This document shows positions 7,462-17,095 of a DNA stretch of 64,000 nucleotides, piece by piece. Source of the DNA: Silvibacterium dinghuense. Its GTDB lineage: Bacteria > Acidobacteriota > Terriglobia > Terriglobales > Acidobacteriaceae. Made by a program: the position numbers and the translations under genes. Location of the stretch: assembly GCF_004123295.1 (NCBI RefSeq), contig NZ_SDMK01000002.1, positions 1 to 64,000 on the forward strand. The letters are read 5' to 3'. Position 1 is the first letter of the stretch, and each line of letters begins with the position of its first letter. Below the pieces are notes generated by a model, which was given only the letters and a program-made list of their open reading frames with translations, was not told where the DNA came from and made no database searches.

Positions 7462-10101
7462 TCACTCACATCGCAAGGTGATCGAAGGATCCACATCCAT
7501 GGCCCGGCGTGCCGGGATGAGGGTTGCTAGGACGGCGATACCAAGCAGAAAGCACGGCACGGAAACAAATGCGACGGGGTCATGGGCCCCAATGCCAAAC
7601 ATCATGCTGGCAAGCACGCTTGAGATCATGCTGCACAGAATCACACCTGCTGCTCCACCGATAAGCACCGGTTTCATGGCCTGCCAAAGCACATGCCGCA
7701 TGATTGCTTTTTTGTCCGCGCCGAGAGCCAGGCGAATACCGATCTCCCGTATGGAACGGCTGACACTGAAGGACACCATACCGTATACGCCGATGGAGCA
7801 CAGGAGAAGAGCCAACGCGCCCAGGCTGCTGGCAAGACCGGCGACAATGCGTGAAGGTGTGCGCCAGACTTCAAGATAATCACTCAACCTCGTGACATCG
7901 ACAGCAGCATTTCTATCGATGGCATGCGCGGCCGTGGTCATGCTCCTTGCTGTGTCGCTGAAATCCGCGGCATAACGAACCAGCACAGAGCCGTGTCCAT
8001 CGTATTCGGGACTGAACGGGTAATAGAGATAGTTTGAAGTGGACTCTCCCAGGTGTGACACCTGTGCGTCCCGCACAACGCCAATTACGGTATGCACGTG
8101 GCCGTTCCCCTCCCGCAGAACTTTGCCAAGTGGGTCCTGCTGCGGCCAGAGCTGTCGTGCCGTCGATTCCGTAACAATGACGCCGGGGGAGCTTTGTGTT
8201 TCTGACGATGTGAAATTACGCCCGCGTATGATGGGCATTCTTAAGAGAGAAAAGTAGCTTGGCGTTACTTCGTTGTATTCGATCGGAATTTGATCCGAGT
8301 GGCCGGGCAGAGTGAAGTGGTCGACACTAAAGTCGTGTGCCAGAGGCGCAGACTCGGCCTGCGCAACCTCGGTGACGCCAGGAATGCTGCGAAGTCTCTC
8401 TGTGAATTGCATCATGAACTGTGTTGCCTGCGGCTGATCGTATCCCTGAGACTTTAGATCCAAGACAGATGTCGCCACACCGTTCATCTCAAAACCGGGA
8501 TCGACGGTCTGTGCATAGTAGAGTCCGCGCAAGAGCAAGCCCGCAGCCAATAGCAACACCATGCAGACGGCCACCTGCGAGCTGACCAGCGTTTTCAAAA
8601 GGAGCCGGCTGCTTCTTTTTCCTGAAACCGCATAAGCGCCGTCACTCTTCATGCTGCCATTCAGATCGGTGCGCGTGCTATGCAGGGCTGGAACCAGACC
8701 GAATGCAATGCCCGTGCAAACTGTGAGCAAAAGGGCATACATGAGCACATGCAAATCGGGCGCAACATTGATGGAAACCACAGGAAAGTCACTCGGCAGA
8801 TGACTCGTTACAAAACGCGTGAGCCCCGGAAACAGGCAGCAGGCGATGATCGAGCCGAGGACGCCGCCGGCGAGTGAAAGCAGCAGGCTCTCTGTGAGCA
8901 GTTGACGGATGAGACGGCCTCGGCCTGCTCCCAGAGACAGGCGCAATGCCATTTCTCTCTGCCTCATCGAAGCGCGCGCCAGAAGAAGGTTGCTGACATT
9001 GGTGCAAGCGATGAGTAGCACAAGAGCGAATGCTGCAAGGATGACAGACGAAACCGGGATAAGGACTTGACGCTCTTCCGGACTGGAAAAGAACCGTGCC
9101 GTGTGGATGACGAGCGAGATCGTTCTGCCCGGATACTGGCGATTGATGCGCTGGGCGATGACATTCAGTTCGGCGCGCACTTCGTCGAGAGTAGAGCTGG
9201 GGCGCATACGTCCAAGCAGCGCCAACCAACTCATGTTGTCATTTGCAAGACGGTTCTCCCCCGGTTCAAGCGCAGTCTGCATGGTGACAGGAACCCAGAA
9301 ATCACTTGGTATCAGATCCGTACCGATAAACCCCGAGCGCGCAATGCCGATGACGGTAAAGGGTGTTCGATTGAGAATGATCGGCTTGCCGATAAGTGCC
9401 GGGTCTGCTGCGAACTGATTGCGCCACATTGACTCACTGAGCACCACGACGCCGTTGCTTTCCCGTGCTGTGCAGTCGGCTTCGACAAAGCCCCGCCCCA
9501 GTGTAGGGTGTTCCTGCAGCACGTCGAAATAATTGCACGAAGCAAGGGAACCCATGATCCGGTGCGCACTCCCGCCTGCCAGTGTCGCTTCCACATAAGG
9601 CTCGTAAGCCGCGATGCCGGATAAGGTGTGATTGTGATCGCGGTAGTCACGATATTCAGACCAGGAAAAGTAACCTCCGTTGTTGTGTACGAAGCGAGTC
9701 CCGTGATCGTGAAACTGGATAACCTGGCTGATGCTCAGCACTTCTTGAGCACGTGGAATGGGGAGCAGCCTGAGAGCCAGTCCGTTGATCACGGAGAAAA
9801 TCCCAACGTTCATTCCGACACCAAGAGCGATAGCCAGCACGGCAGCAATCGTGAGACTGGGACTATGACTCAGGGTGCGCACACCAAAGCGGATGTCCTG
9901 CAGGAACTGTTCCAGCCATGTCAGGCTCCAGACCTCGTGCGTCTGCTCCTTAACGCGTGTGACATTGCCGAATTTGCGCAAAGCCGCATAACGGGCACTT
10001 TCTGGAGGCATGCCGCGATCGATGTTGTCCTGTGTCTCGCGTTCGAGATGTTCGAGAATCTCTTCATCGAGCAGTTTCAACATCTGTTTGCGACGCATCA
10101 T
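7462..10101 (-). CDS. ADOP-type permease with two FtsX/MacB domains
   Basis: This 879-residue inner-membrane protein has a short cytoplasmic helical N-terminus (about 1-70, [18 protein letters not shown]), then [21 protein letters not shown] as the first membrane segment, a MacB-like periplasmic domain, an FtsX block (about 345-420) with [13 protein letters not shown], a second periplasmic domain, and a second FtsX block (about 755-879) with [14 protein letters not shown]. That order defines acidobacterial duplicated orphan permeases. Such proteins have no ATPase fused, and none is encoded next door, so the energy source or partner is unknown. It follows a PadR gene with a 4-base overlap, the standard arrangement for this family. 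A role in lipoprotein export or stress response is possible but unproven. Confidence 0.92.
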   Translation of the reverse strand: MMRRKQMLKLLDEEILEHLERETQDNIDRGMPPESARYAALRKFGNVTRVKEQTHEVWSLTWLEQFLQDIRFGVRTLSHSPSLTIAAVLAIALGVGMNVGIFSVINGLALRLLPIPRAQEVLSISQVIQFHDHGTRFVHNNGGYFSWSEYRDYRDHNHTLSGIAAYEPYVEATLAGGSAHRIMGSLASCNYFDVLQEHPTLGRGFVEADCTARESNGVVVLSESMWRNQFAADPALIGKPIILNRTPFTVIGIARSGFIGTDLIPSDFWVPVTMQTALEPGENRLANDNMSWLALLGRMRPSSTLDEVRAELNVIAQRINRQYPGRTISLVIHTARFFSSPEERQVLIPVSSVILAAFALVLLIACTNVSNLLLARASMRQREMALRLSLGAGRGRLIRQLLTESLLLSLAGGVLGSIIACCLFPGLTRFVTSHLPSDFPVVSINVAPDLHVLMYALLLTVCTGIAFGLVPALHSTRTDLNGSMKSDGAYAVSGKRSSRLLLKTLVSSQVAVCMVLLLAAGLLLRGLYYAQTVDPGFEMNGVATSVLDLKSQGYDQPQATQFMMQFTERLRSIPGVTEVAQAESAPLAHDFSVDHFTLPGHSDQIPIEYNEVTPSYFSLLRMPIIRGRNFTSSETQSSPGVIVTESTARQLWPQQDPLGKVLREGNGHVHTVIGVVRDAQVSHLGESTSNYLYYPFSPEYDGHGSVLVRYAADFSDTARSMTTAAHAIDRNAAVDVTRLSDYLEVWRTPSRIVAGLASSLGALALLLCSIGVYGMVSFSVSRSIREIGIRLALGADKKAIMRHVLWQAMKPVLIGGAAGVILCSMISSVLASMMFGIGAHDPVAFVSVPCFLLGIAVLATLIPARRAMDVDPSITLRCE

Positions 10102-10457
10102 CGGCCCTCCTCATCCGCCGGCCGGAGGATCTGAGCAATCGCCGCGGCCAGTTTTTCCCACTTGCTGGTTTCAATTCTCAGCTGCTTCTTGCCAAGTGCC
10201 GTGAGCGCATAAAACTTGGCGCGGCGGTTGTTCTCCGATGTGCCCTCTTCGACAGAGATCCATCTCCGCTTGATGAGCCGGTGCAGAGCCGGATAGAGCG
10301 ATCCCTGCTCAACCTGAAGCACTTCGTCCGAGCGATACTCGATCGCCTTCGCAATGGCGTGGCCGTGCAATGGTCCGAGTTGCAAGGTCCTGAGAATCAG
10401 GAGGTCCAGGGTTCCTTGCAGCAGCTCAATCTTCTCTTGTTCTTCTTTAGTAGACAT
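10098..10457 (-). CDS. PadR-family transcriptional regulator
   Basis: The 119-residue protein is a PadR winged-helix regulator: [29 protein letters not shown] is the first helix pair, followed by [21 protein letters not shown] and the wing [12 protein letters not shown]. The ATG at 10457 is chosen because the predicted promoter places the transcript start at or next to it. An upstream TTG at 10469 would lie inside the -10 box. It overlaps the ADOP gene by ATGA, so the two form one unit. PadR proteins normally repress their own operon and release DNA on small-molecule binding; the ligand here is unknown. Confidence 0.92.
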   Translation of the reverse strand: MSTKEEQEKIELLQGTLDLLILRTLQLGPLHGHAIAKAIEYRSDEVLQVEQGSLYPALHRLIKRRWISVEEGTSENNRRAKFYALTALGKKQLRIETSKWEKLAAAIAQILRPADEEGR

Positions 10458-10494
10458 TCTAGGTGACAATAGGCCTGCACAGGTAGAATGTCAA
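10453..10494 (-). promoter_or_regulatory. padR-ADOP promoter inside a PadR-like inverted repeat
   Basis: On the minus strand TTGACA (10489-10494) and TATTGT (10466-10471) are 17 bases apart, a near-consensus sigma-70-type promoter. An inverted repeat with perfect 9-base arms, GACATTCTA at 10453-10461 and TAGAATGTC at 10484-10492, brackets it. One arm overlaps the -35 box and the other the padR start codon. That geometry fits autorepression. Little space remains for a leader, so the padR message may be leaderless. Confidence 0.6.
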
Positions 10495-11080
10495 GGGGAG
10501 AAATCGAACGCCATCAAAGCACCCTCGAAGCTTCACCATGAAATTCTCTTGAGGCCATCGAGTAAGTTGTGGCCTTGCGGTTTCTTCTTGAAGGGGTAGA
10601 ACTGAGGCTGTTGAGAAGCGCGTATTTGCGTGATCAAGATCCGGGAGCTTCAGAACGAGCTTGCGGCAGGGTAGCTTATGTTCTTTTTACGCAGGAGAGC
10701 AGCCTCCATGCGCAAGATAGACCTGACGCATTAGCAATGCCCTCAAAAAGTGCGTAAGCGATACGGTATCTCTCCAGTTTATTTAGATCACGAGGTACCT
10801 CTCGGTGGACATTAGGCTCATCCTTATGGCGGATGACATCTGCGCCTGCCTGTCTCGATTATTGCCGCAGCTTTCAACGATGATTTCCAGCGCAGATCAA
10901 AGGCCCTCCCCTACGTTTGTTCAGGCGCGTTTATCCGCCACGATCGCTAGAGATGCTCTGTCTCTGATGCGCTCCTGAACGGCATCCGGAATAAATCGTA
11001 GAAAGAATGGTCCCCCCTCACAAAACATCAGCGCCAGAGGTCTGCATTCACAATCAGGCGCGAGAGCACGGAAACGCTTT
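10495..11080. other. Intergenic region before the 11092 receptor
   Basis: About 600 bases with no convincing coding frame. Short open frames here lack family resemblance and ribosome sites. I see no clear hairpin terminator or RNA gene. The leader of the 11092 receptor must lie in the last part, which ends with a GGAGG ribosome site. Confidence 0.5.
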
Positions 11081-11091
11081 TCGGAGGTCTC

Positions 11092-14000
11092 GTGAAACTT
11101 CGTATCTCTGCAATATGGATGAGTATTTTCCTTCTCATGCTTGGTTTTTCAGGAGCAAACCGTAGCAGCTATGGACAAGCTACAAATGCATCCATTCATG
11201 GCACAGTGATTGATCCCAAAGGGGCTGTATTGCCGAATGCTCTGGTAACAGCGATCAATATCAGCACCGGCATTGCCATGAGCCAAAAGACGGATAGCAA
11301 AGGCTATTTTCTCTTTCCACAGCTCCATATCGGCGGCCCATATTCGATCGCTGTAGATGCAATAGGATTTCAACGCTTCATCGTTACCGGCATCATGCTT
11401 GATCTGAGCTCTGCACGGGAGGTCGATGCTCAACTACAGATCGGAGCCTCGTCGCAAACGATTCAGGTGAACGCTCAGAACGTGCAGGTTGAGTCTTCAG
11501 ATATTCAGCTGAAGAACGTGATCGGCGCCCGTGAGCTCGAGGAGCTACCAACGTTAGGCCGTGACGCCGTTCAGCTGCAGAAGACAGCGCCAGGTGTGAT
11601 GGAGGCTTCGGATCGCGAAGCCACCTTCTCTACAAATGGAAGCCAGACGCAGGAGAACTCTTATCTGCTCGATGGCACCGACATTAACGACTTCCTGCTG
11701 AACCAGCCGGGCATTACAGTGAATCCCGATGCGCTGGCTGAAATCAACGTCATCTCCAGCACACTCGATCCAGAGTTCAGTCGCAACTCGGGCGCCATCG
11801 TAGACGAAGCATTGAAGAGTGGTACAGATCAATTTCATGGCAGCGGCTTTGAGTTCTATCGGGATACGTTCCTGAACAATGGCAACTACTTCTCAGCTAC
11901 GCGGCCACCATTCCACCAAAATGTCTTCGGGGGGACACTTGGTGGCCCGATTCTGAAGCATCACGCGTTCTTTTTTGTGGCTTACCAGGGGTTGCGAAAC
12001 CGCACAGCGCAGACGCAGCTGACACCGGTCTTCTCAAGTGCCCAGCGACTGGGAGACTTCTCAAACGATGTGCCGCAACTTTCAAGCAAGCCTATTCCGT
12101 TTCCTGCGGGGTTGAATGGCACTACGGGCTATTGTCCGGCGGGCACTCCGTGGAATACCTGCTTCCCTGATGGGCACATTCCAGCGGCAGACTTCGACTC
12201 GATTGCAAATACGCTGATGAATCGATATGTGCCTACTGCGAACTACACAGCCGCCGGCACAAGTTACTACAACTTCAATGCGCCAAATACAGCCGCAGAT
12301 GACCAGGGGATCATTCGCATCGACGATCAGTTGACTTCAAAAGACTCTCTGTGGGCATCGACGATCTTCGATTCGAATCCCGCGATGGACACGCTCCCGC
12401 TGCCGTCAACCGAAGCCACAGGAACTGGCGCTACATTGCCAGGCTTTGCAGCGAATAACTCTTCACACACGAAGATCTTCAATGCTTCATGGACGCACAT
12501 TTTTAATAGCACCACTCTGAATGAGCTTCGCGCTGGATATTTCCGTTTCAATTACAAGGCTCTGGAGCCTGCAACCTCAACGCTGGCCGCACCGTCCTCG
12601 TTCGGCTTCAATATTGTGCCTCAGAATGAAGCGGCCGCTACACTGCCCTTCATGAATGTGAATGGCTACTTCGCACTGGGCTTCAGCACGAACGGGCCTC
12701 AACCAAGGAAGGACGAGAATTACACATACTTCGATAACTTTAGCAAAGTTACCGGACGTCACGACCTCAAGTTCGGAGTGAATACGGAGCGGTTCATCAT
12801 CAGCAATCCGTATTACACGAATAACAGCGGCGCATACACGTTCAACAGTTCGGCTACCTACAGCACGGGCGATCCCGCAGCCGATTTTCTGCTCGGAATC
12901 CCTGCAACTTACAATCAGGGGTCAGGTTTTTTCGTGGATATCCGAGCTTCCCAGTACTATGCCTATGCTCAGGATCACTGGAAGGCCACAAGCACCTTGA
13001 GCCTGGCTTATGGACTCGGCTACGAGGTGGAAACGCCATACGAGAATCTGCAGTACGACGGCGTGGGCGTCACCTGCTGGTTCCCGACTGACGTGCAGTC
13101 GAAGGTTTTTCCTGGAGCGCCTCCGGGAACACTGTATCCCGGCGACCAGGGCTGCAATCGTAACGGTGGACCCACGACTCACTGGAACCACTTTTCACCC
13201 CGTGTCGGATTTGCATGGTCACCGATGAATGGTCCTCAATCCATCTTCGGAGCGCATGGACAAGGAACTTTTGTGGTGCGCGGCGGCTTCGGCGTCTATT
13301 GGAATCGCGTACAGGCCGAAGGAGCGCAGGAGAACTCGAATGATCCGCCATTTTCTCTCAGCAGTGTCGGCGCGTCTGGATTAGGTGGCAACCCTGGCTT
13401 CGCAAATCCCTTCGCAGATATCGCTGGTACTCCAGGCGCTTCCTATACGGCGAATCCATTTCCATATTCTGTACCGAAGCCCGGTTCGGATGTGAGCTTC
13501 GCGTCTCTCTATCCGCTGGGCATGGACAATCTCACCGCGGACTTCGACGTTCCATACACTTACAACTTCAACCTGAATGTGCAGCGCGCATTGCCAAGCA
13601 ACATGGTACTGACAGTGGGTTATGTCGGATCGCTTGGAAGAAGCCTGGCGCGGGCGCGTGAAGGCGATCCGCTCACGCAGCAGGGACACGACGACTGCCT
13701 CAACGGCACGGGCGCGGGCGCGCCAATTGACCTGGGCGGACGCACTTTCACCTGCCTGCAGCTGATCGGCTCACAATCTATTTACTTCCCGGGCGAAAAG
13801 CTGCAGCCAGGTGTGGTGCCGGGCTCTCAGATCCCGGGTGTGCTCCCCAATGGCGAGCCCTACTATTTCTCGATCGGCGGCATGCACACCAGTGGCTTTT
13901 CCAGCTATCACTCGCTCCAGGTATCGCTGGTGAAGGCTCCGACACACGGACTTTATTTCTCGCTCGCTTATACCTACAGTCACGCGCTCGATAATGCTTC

Positions 14001-14685
14001 GAGCCTCGAAGACTCCGTAGCGAATGGATACGGATCTAACTATGTTCCGGGCTTCGAATATCTGAGCTATGGTGACTCCGCCTATGACGCACGCCAGCGA
14101 CTGGTGGGCGTCTACAACTATGAAATTCCGACCTGGCGTAGTTTGCAGAGCGTAGCACCAGTCCGCTCGATCCTTTCTGGCTGGCACTTCTCAGGCATCA
14201 CGGCTGTACAAAACGGGTTCCCCGTCACCGTTTACGATGGAGGTGTCTATAACTCGCTCTATTGTGATCAGTTCAGCTTTGTGAACTGCCCCGATGTGCC
14301 CGACACGTCCACCTTTCGCATCAAGACGTTGAATCCGAGAAATGCTGGGCATTTCTGGTTCAACACCGCAACCTTTTCTCAGGAACCGATCGGGACCTTC
14401 GGAAATGTGAAGCGGAACTTCTTCCATGGTCCTGGATTCAACTACTCGAATTTTGAGGTCTATAAAAATATTCCACTCGGCGAGCATGACAGCACGCGGT
14501 ATATCCAGCTTCGTCTGGAGGCTTATAACGCATTCAATCATGCGAACTTTGCGAACCCAAGCGGCAACTACGGAGCCGGCTCCACGGTCTTCGGCGTTGT
14601 GACCTCGGTCGATCAGCCTATCAATGCCGGCGGCGATCCGCAGCCCGGACGCGCCATTCAACTTGCCGGAAAGTTTTACTTCTAA
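11092..14685 (+). CDS. Oar-like TonB-dependent receptor
   Basis: This 1,197-residue outer-membrane receptor starts at GTG 11092, placed by the strong GGAGG seven bases upstream. It has a signal peptide (about 1-29, ending SSYGQA), a carboxypeptidase-regulatory-like domain (about 33-120, IHGTVIDPKGAVLPNALVTA), a plug (about 135-290, with ELPTLGRDAVQLQKTAPGV, NSYLLDGTDIND and SGTDQFHGSGFEFYR), and a beta-barrel ending in KFYF. The barrel has the FSLAYTYSHALDN motif shared with the other receptors here. Such proteins import substrates too large for porins, powered by TonB. The substrate cannot be read from sequence; the next genes are an iron-sulfur protein and an MFS transporter, separated from it by a hairpin. 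Confidence 0.93.
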   Translation: MKLRISAIWMSIFLLMLGFSGANRSSYGQATNASIHGTVIDPKGAVLPNALVTAINISTGIAMSQKTDSKGYFLFPQLHIGGPYSIAVDAIGFQRFIVTGIMLDLSSAREVDAQLQIGASSQTIQVNAQNVQVESSDIQLKNVIGARELEELPTLGRDAVQLQKTAPGVMEASDREATFSTNGSQTQENSYLLDGTDINDFLLNQPGITVNPDALAEINVISSTLDPEFSRNSGAIVDEALKSGTDQFHGSGFEFYRDTFLNNGNYFSATRPPFHQNVFGGTLGGPILKHHAFFFVAYQGLRNRTAQTQLTPVFSSAQRLGDFSNDVPQLSSKPIPFPAGLNGTTGYCPAGTPWNTCFPDGHIPAADFDSIANTLMNRYVPTANYTAAGTSYYNFNAPNTAADDQGIIRIDDQLTSKDSLWASTIFDSNPAMDTLPLPSTEATGTGATLPGFAANNSSHTKIFNASWTHIFNSTTLNELRAGYFRFNYKALEPATSTLAAPSSFGFNIVPQNEAAATLPFMNVNGYFALGFSTNGPQPRKDENYTYFDNFSKVTGRHDLKFGVNTERFIISNPYYTNNSGAYTFNSSATYSTGDPAADFLLGIPATYNQGSGFFVDIRASQYYAYAQDHWKATSTLSLAYGLGYEVETPYENLQYDGVGVTCWFPTDVQSKVFPGAPPGTLYPGDQGCNRNGGPTTHWNHFSPRVGFAWSPMNGPQSIFGAHGQGTFVVRGGFGVYWNRVQAEGAQENSNDPPFSLSSVGASGLGGNPGFANPFADIAGTPGASYTANPFPYSVPKPGSDVSFASLYPLGMDNLTADFDVPYTYNFNLNVQRALPSNMVLTVGYVGSLGRSLARAREGDPLTQQGHDDCLNGTGAGAPIDLGGRTFTCLQLIGSQSIYFPGEKLQPGVVPGSQIPGVLPNGEPYYFSIGGMHTSGFSSYHSLQVSLVKAPTHGLYFSLAYTYSHALDNASSLEDSVANGYGSNYVPGFEYLSYGDSAYDARQRLVGVYNYEIPTWRSLQSVAPVRSILSGWHFSGITAVQNGFPVTVYDGGVYNSLYCDQFSFVNCPDVPDTSTFRIKTLNPRNAGHFWFNTATFSQEPIGTFGNVKRNFFHGPGFNYSNFEVYKNIPLGEHDSTRYIQLRLEAYNAFNHANFANPSGNYGAGSTVFGVVTSVDQPINAGGDPQPGRAIQLAGKFYF

Positions 14686-14704
14686 CCCTGCCGTCCGGTC
14701 GCCC

Positions 14705-14732
14705 CTGATATCCATCTTTTGATGGATATCAG
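14705..14732 (+). other. Perfect hairpin between the receptor and the iron-sulfur gene
   Basis: CTGATATCCATC (14705-14716) and GATGGATATCAG (14721-14732) pair perfectly around a TTTT loop, with further partial pairing outside. It begins 20 bases after the receptor stop. There is no run of T after it, so it may be a weak terminator, a 3'-end stabiliser or a processing site. Confidence 0.55.
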
Positions 14733-14771
14733 AGGGATTTCTGCGGTCCTATACTCCGACGCAATCCCTTC

Positions 14772-15809
14772 ATGGCAGATGAGAAACACGTGAGTACACC
14801 AGTGAACCCAAGGCGTCCAAAGCGCGGGACTTACAGGCCAAAGCCGGAGACGCTGGCTCAACTCGGAGTGTCCGGCAATCCTATCAATGGCCTTGGAGAG
14901 GCTACTCTACGCAGGCCTTCTCCCTTCTTTTGGCATCCGCCAGACAAGCATCCATGGGGTGGTTTGCAAATCATCGCACGTGAAAACTCGCGCAAGTGTC
15001 CGGGTTCCATGGATGCGTTTCAGGCTGCCTATAACTATCCTGAACTGGTTGAAGTTGCGGCGACAAAGACCCAGGCCACGCCGGAGCAGCTTTCTGCTCA
15101 ATTGAAGCAGTTCGCTCTTGCCCACGAGGCCGATGACGTGGGCATCGCTCCAATGGACCCGCTCTATGTTTTTGAGGGCTACAGCGTTGAGGAGCCCTGG
15201 GTCATCGTGCTCGGTCTTGCGCACAATTACGAACGCCTCAGGGAAGTTCCTTCCGACGAGACGAATGGCGTCGGAGTCTGTGATGTCGGCGATCAGTATG
15301 CGAAGGGCACGCGCTCCTCTTACGCGCTCTCAAACTGGATTCGCTCGCAAGGCTACAACGCCAGCCCGTATCCCGGACCCTCCGCAGGGGCGCTGGCACT
15401 CATTCCTCCCGCCATCGCCGCCGGTCTTGGTGAGCTCGGCAAGCATGGCTCGCTGATCAGCCGGTATTTCGGCGCAGGTGTGCGTCTTGCGGGAATCGCC
15501 ACCGATATGCCTCTTGTGGCCGATTTTCCGGATCACTTCGGCGCCGATGAGTTCTGTGCTACCTGCCAGGTTTGTACCAATGCCTGCCCTCCCGGTGCCA
15601 TTGTTCCGCAAAAGCAAATGGTGCGCGGCGTTGAGCGATGGTATGTGGACTTCGACAAATGCATTCCGTACTTTGCTGAGGCCGCATCCTGCGGTATTTG
15701 CATTGCAGAGTGCCCCTGGACGCGTCCGACAGCGCGACCAAAGCTGCTTGCCACGATGGAGCGGCGGCTGCGCCAACTCGAACCAGAAAAGATTGAGCAG
15801 AGCAGATGA
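14772..15809 (+). CDS. Soluble reductive-dehalogenase-like protein with two 4Fe-4S clusters
   Basis: This 345-residue protein has a C-terminal ferredoxin-like module with two cysteine sets: C262, C265, C268, C272 followed by P (CxxCxxCxxxCP), and C297 with C307, C310, C314 followed by P. Ahead of it, ALALIPPAIAAGLGELGKHG and FGAGVRLAGIATDMPL (about 207-248) match the corrinoid-binding region of reductive dehalogenases and the related QueG epoxyqueuosine reductases. It has no Tat signal and no membrane-anchor partner gene, and is shorter than respiratory RdhA (about 450-500). It would act in the cytosol, unlike respiratory enzymes. The stop overlaps an MFS gene by 4 bases, which suggests import of a substrate for it. 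QueG itself is a less likely reading because of the context. The substrate is unknown. Confidence 0.78.
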   Translation: MADEKHVSTPVNPRRPKRGTYRPKPETLAQLGVSGNPINGLGEATLRRPSPFFWHPPDKHPWGGLQIIARENSRKCPGSMDAFQAAYNYPELVEVAATKTQATPEQLSAQLKQFALAHEADDVGIAPMDPLYVFEGYSVEEPWVIVLGLAHNYERLREVPSDETNGVGVCDVGDQYAKGTRSSYALSNWIRSQGYNASPYPGPSAGALALIPPAIAAGLGELGKHGSLISRYFGAGVRLAGIATDMPLVADFPDHFGADEFCATCQVCTNACPPGAIVPQKQMVRGVERWYVDFDKCIPYFAEAASCGICIAECPWTRPTARPKLLATMERRLRQLEPEKIEQSR

Positions 15810-17095
15810 GCGAAGAATTATCCCGGTCCGTGAGCGAGAACTCCATCCGATACGCCGGCTGGGGAGTGACCGCCGCCGCCTTTGCTGGCGTGATGGTGAG
15901 CTTCGCTCCCATCATCCCTTATACCTTCAGTCTCTTTCTCAATCCATTGCATGCAGCCTTTGGCTGGAAGCGCCAGGCGATGGGCACAGCCTTCGCACTT
16001 GCCGCAATGACCGTCGCGTGCGTTTCGCCGCTGATCGGCCTGCTTCTTGACCGGTTCCCTCCGCGGCGCATTCTGTTACCGGCAATCGTCATCTTTTCGG
16101 CAGCGCTGGCTTCGTTGAGTCGCTTGGGTCCAGGCATCGCGCGCTTTTACTTCACTTTTTTCATCCTGGGCCTTGTAGCCAATGGCACGGCACAGTTTGC
16201 TTATACCCGGACGGTGCTGACATGGTTCGATCGCCGGCGCGGTCTGGCTCTTGCATTGATACTCACGGGTAGTGGAGTCGGGGCGTTCATCATTCCTCCG
16301 CTGACGCAATGGGTTATTCAGAATCACGGATGGCGCGATGCCTATCTTACGCTGGGTGGTATCGCACTGCTCGGCATTCCATTGACGGCACTGTTGGTGC
16401 GCAATCGGCCACACCCTATACAGCATCGGAATGAAAATGCAGATTCGGGCGCAACCATAGGAGCAGCCTTTCGCAGCTGGCCCTTCTGGATTTTGGCCAT
16501 CATCATCATGCTGTCGGCGTTCAGTGAGAACGGACTTGTCACGAACCTCGCAGCCATTCTCACCGAGCATGGCATCACCGCTTCTGTTGCGGCCCTGGCA
16601 CTTTCCGTGCGAGGCGGCTGCGGCATCATTGGCAGGCTCTTTGCGGGAATACTTCTCGATCGTTTCCCGGCGCAGCGGATCCAGACCTTCATTCTTTTGC
16701 TTTCTGCTTTTGGGACTCTGATTCTTGCTTACGCGAAGACTCCGTCCATCTCGCTTATCGGAGCTGCTCTACTGGGTGCGGGCCTTGGCAGCGAAGCCGA
16801 TGTCGCGCCGTATCTGCTCTCACGCTATTTTGGACGTAAACACTTCTCCGTGCTCTACGGCTTTACTTGGACCGCGTATGCCATTGGCGGAGCCACCGGT
16901 CCGATGACGATCGGACATCTCTACGATCGGGCAGGCGCATATCTCCCTATCTTCATCGTGGGACTGGCGGGGGTAGCGATGCTCGCGGTTTTATTCAGCC
17001 TGTTTCTTGCTCCAACGAAAGACGCACCATTCGAGCACATCGAAGACGCTGCTTCGGCCAATTGGCGGCTTGCCGCTACAGGTCAGGAAAACTAG
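15806..17095 (+). CDS. MFS transporter, monocarboxylate/oxalate-formate type
   Basis: This 429-residue inner-membrane protein has about 12 hydrophobic segments. The N-half contains the MFS loop-2-3 signature, GLLLDRFPPRR (about 74-84), and the C-half repeats it as GILLDRFPAQR. The opening SFAPIIPYTFSLFLNPLHAAFGW resembles the OFA/monocarboxylate branch, which carries small organic anions. The start codon overlaps the stop of the reductive-dehalogenase-like gene (ATGA), so the two are translationally coupled and probably act on one compound, for example a halogenated or other organic acid. That substrate link is inference only. Confidence 0.88.
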   Translation: MSEELSRSVSENSIRYAGWGVTAAAFAGVMVSFAPIIPYTFSLFLNPLHAAFGWKRQAMGTAFALAAMTVACVSPLIGLLLDRFPPRRILLPAIVIFSAALASLSRLGPGIARFYFTFFILGLVANGTAQFAYTRTVLTWFDRRRGLALALILTGSGVGAFIIPPLTQWVIQNHGWRDAYLTLGGIALLGIPLTALLVRNRPHPIQHRNENADSGATIGAAFRSWPFWILAIIIMLSAFSENGLVTNLAAILTEHGITASVAALALSVRGGCGIIGRLFAGILLDRFPAQRIQTFILLLSAFGTLILAYAKTPSISLIGAALLGAGLGSEADVAPYLLSRYFGRKHFSVLYGFTWTAYAIGGATGPMTIGHLYDRAGAYLPIFIVGLAGVAMLAVLFSLFLAPTKDAPFEHIEDAASANWRLAATGQEN

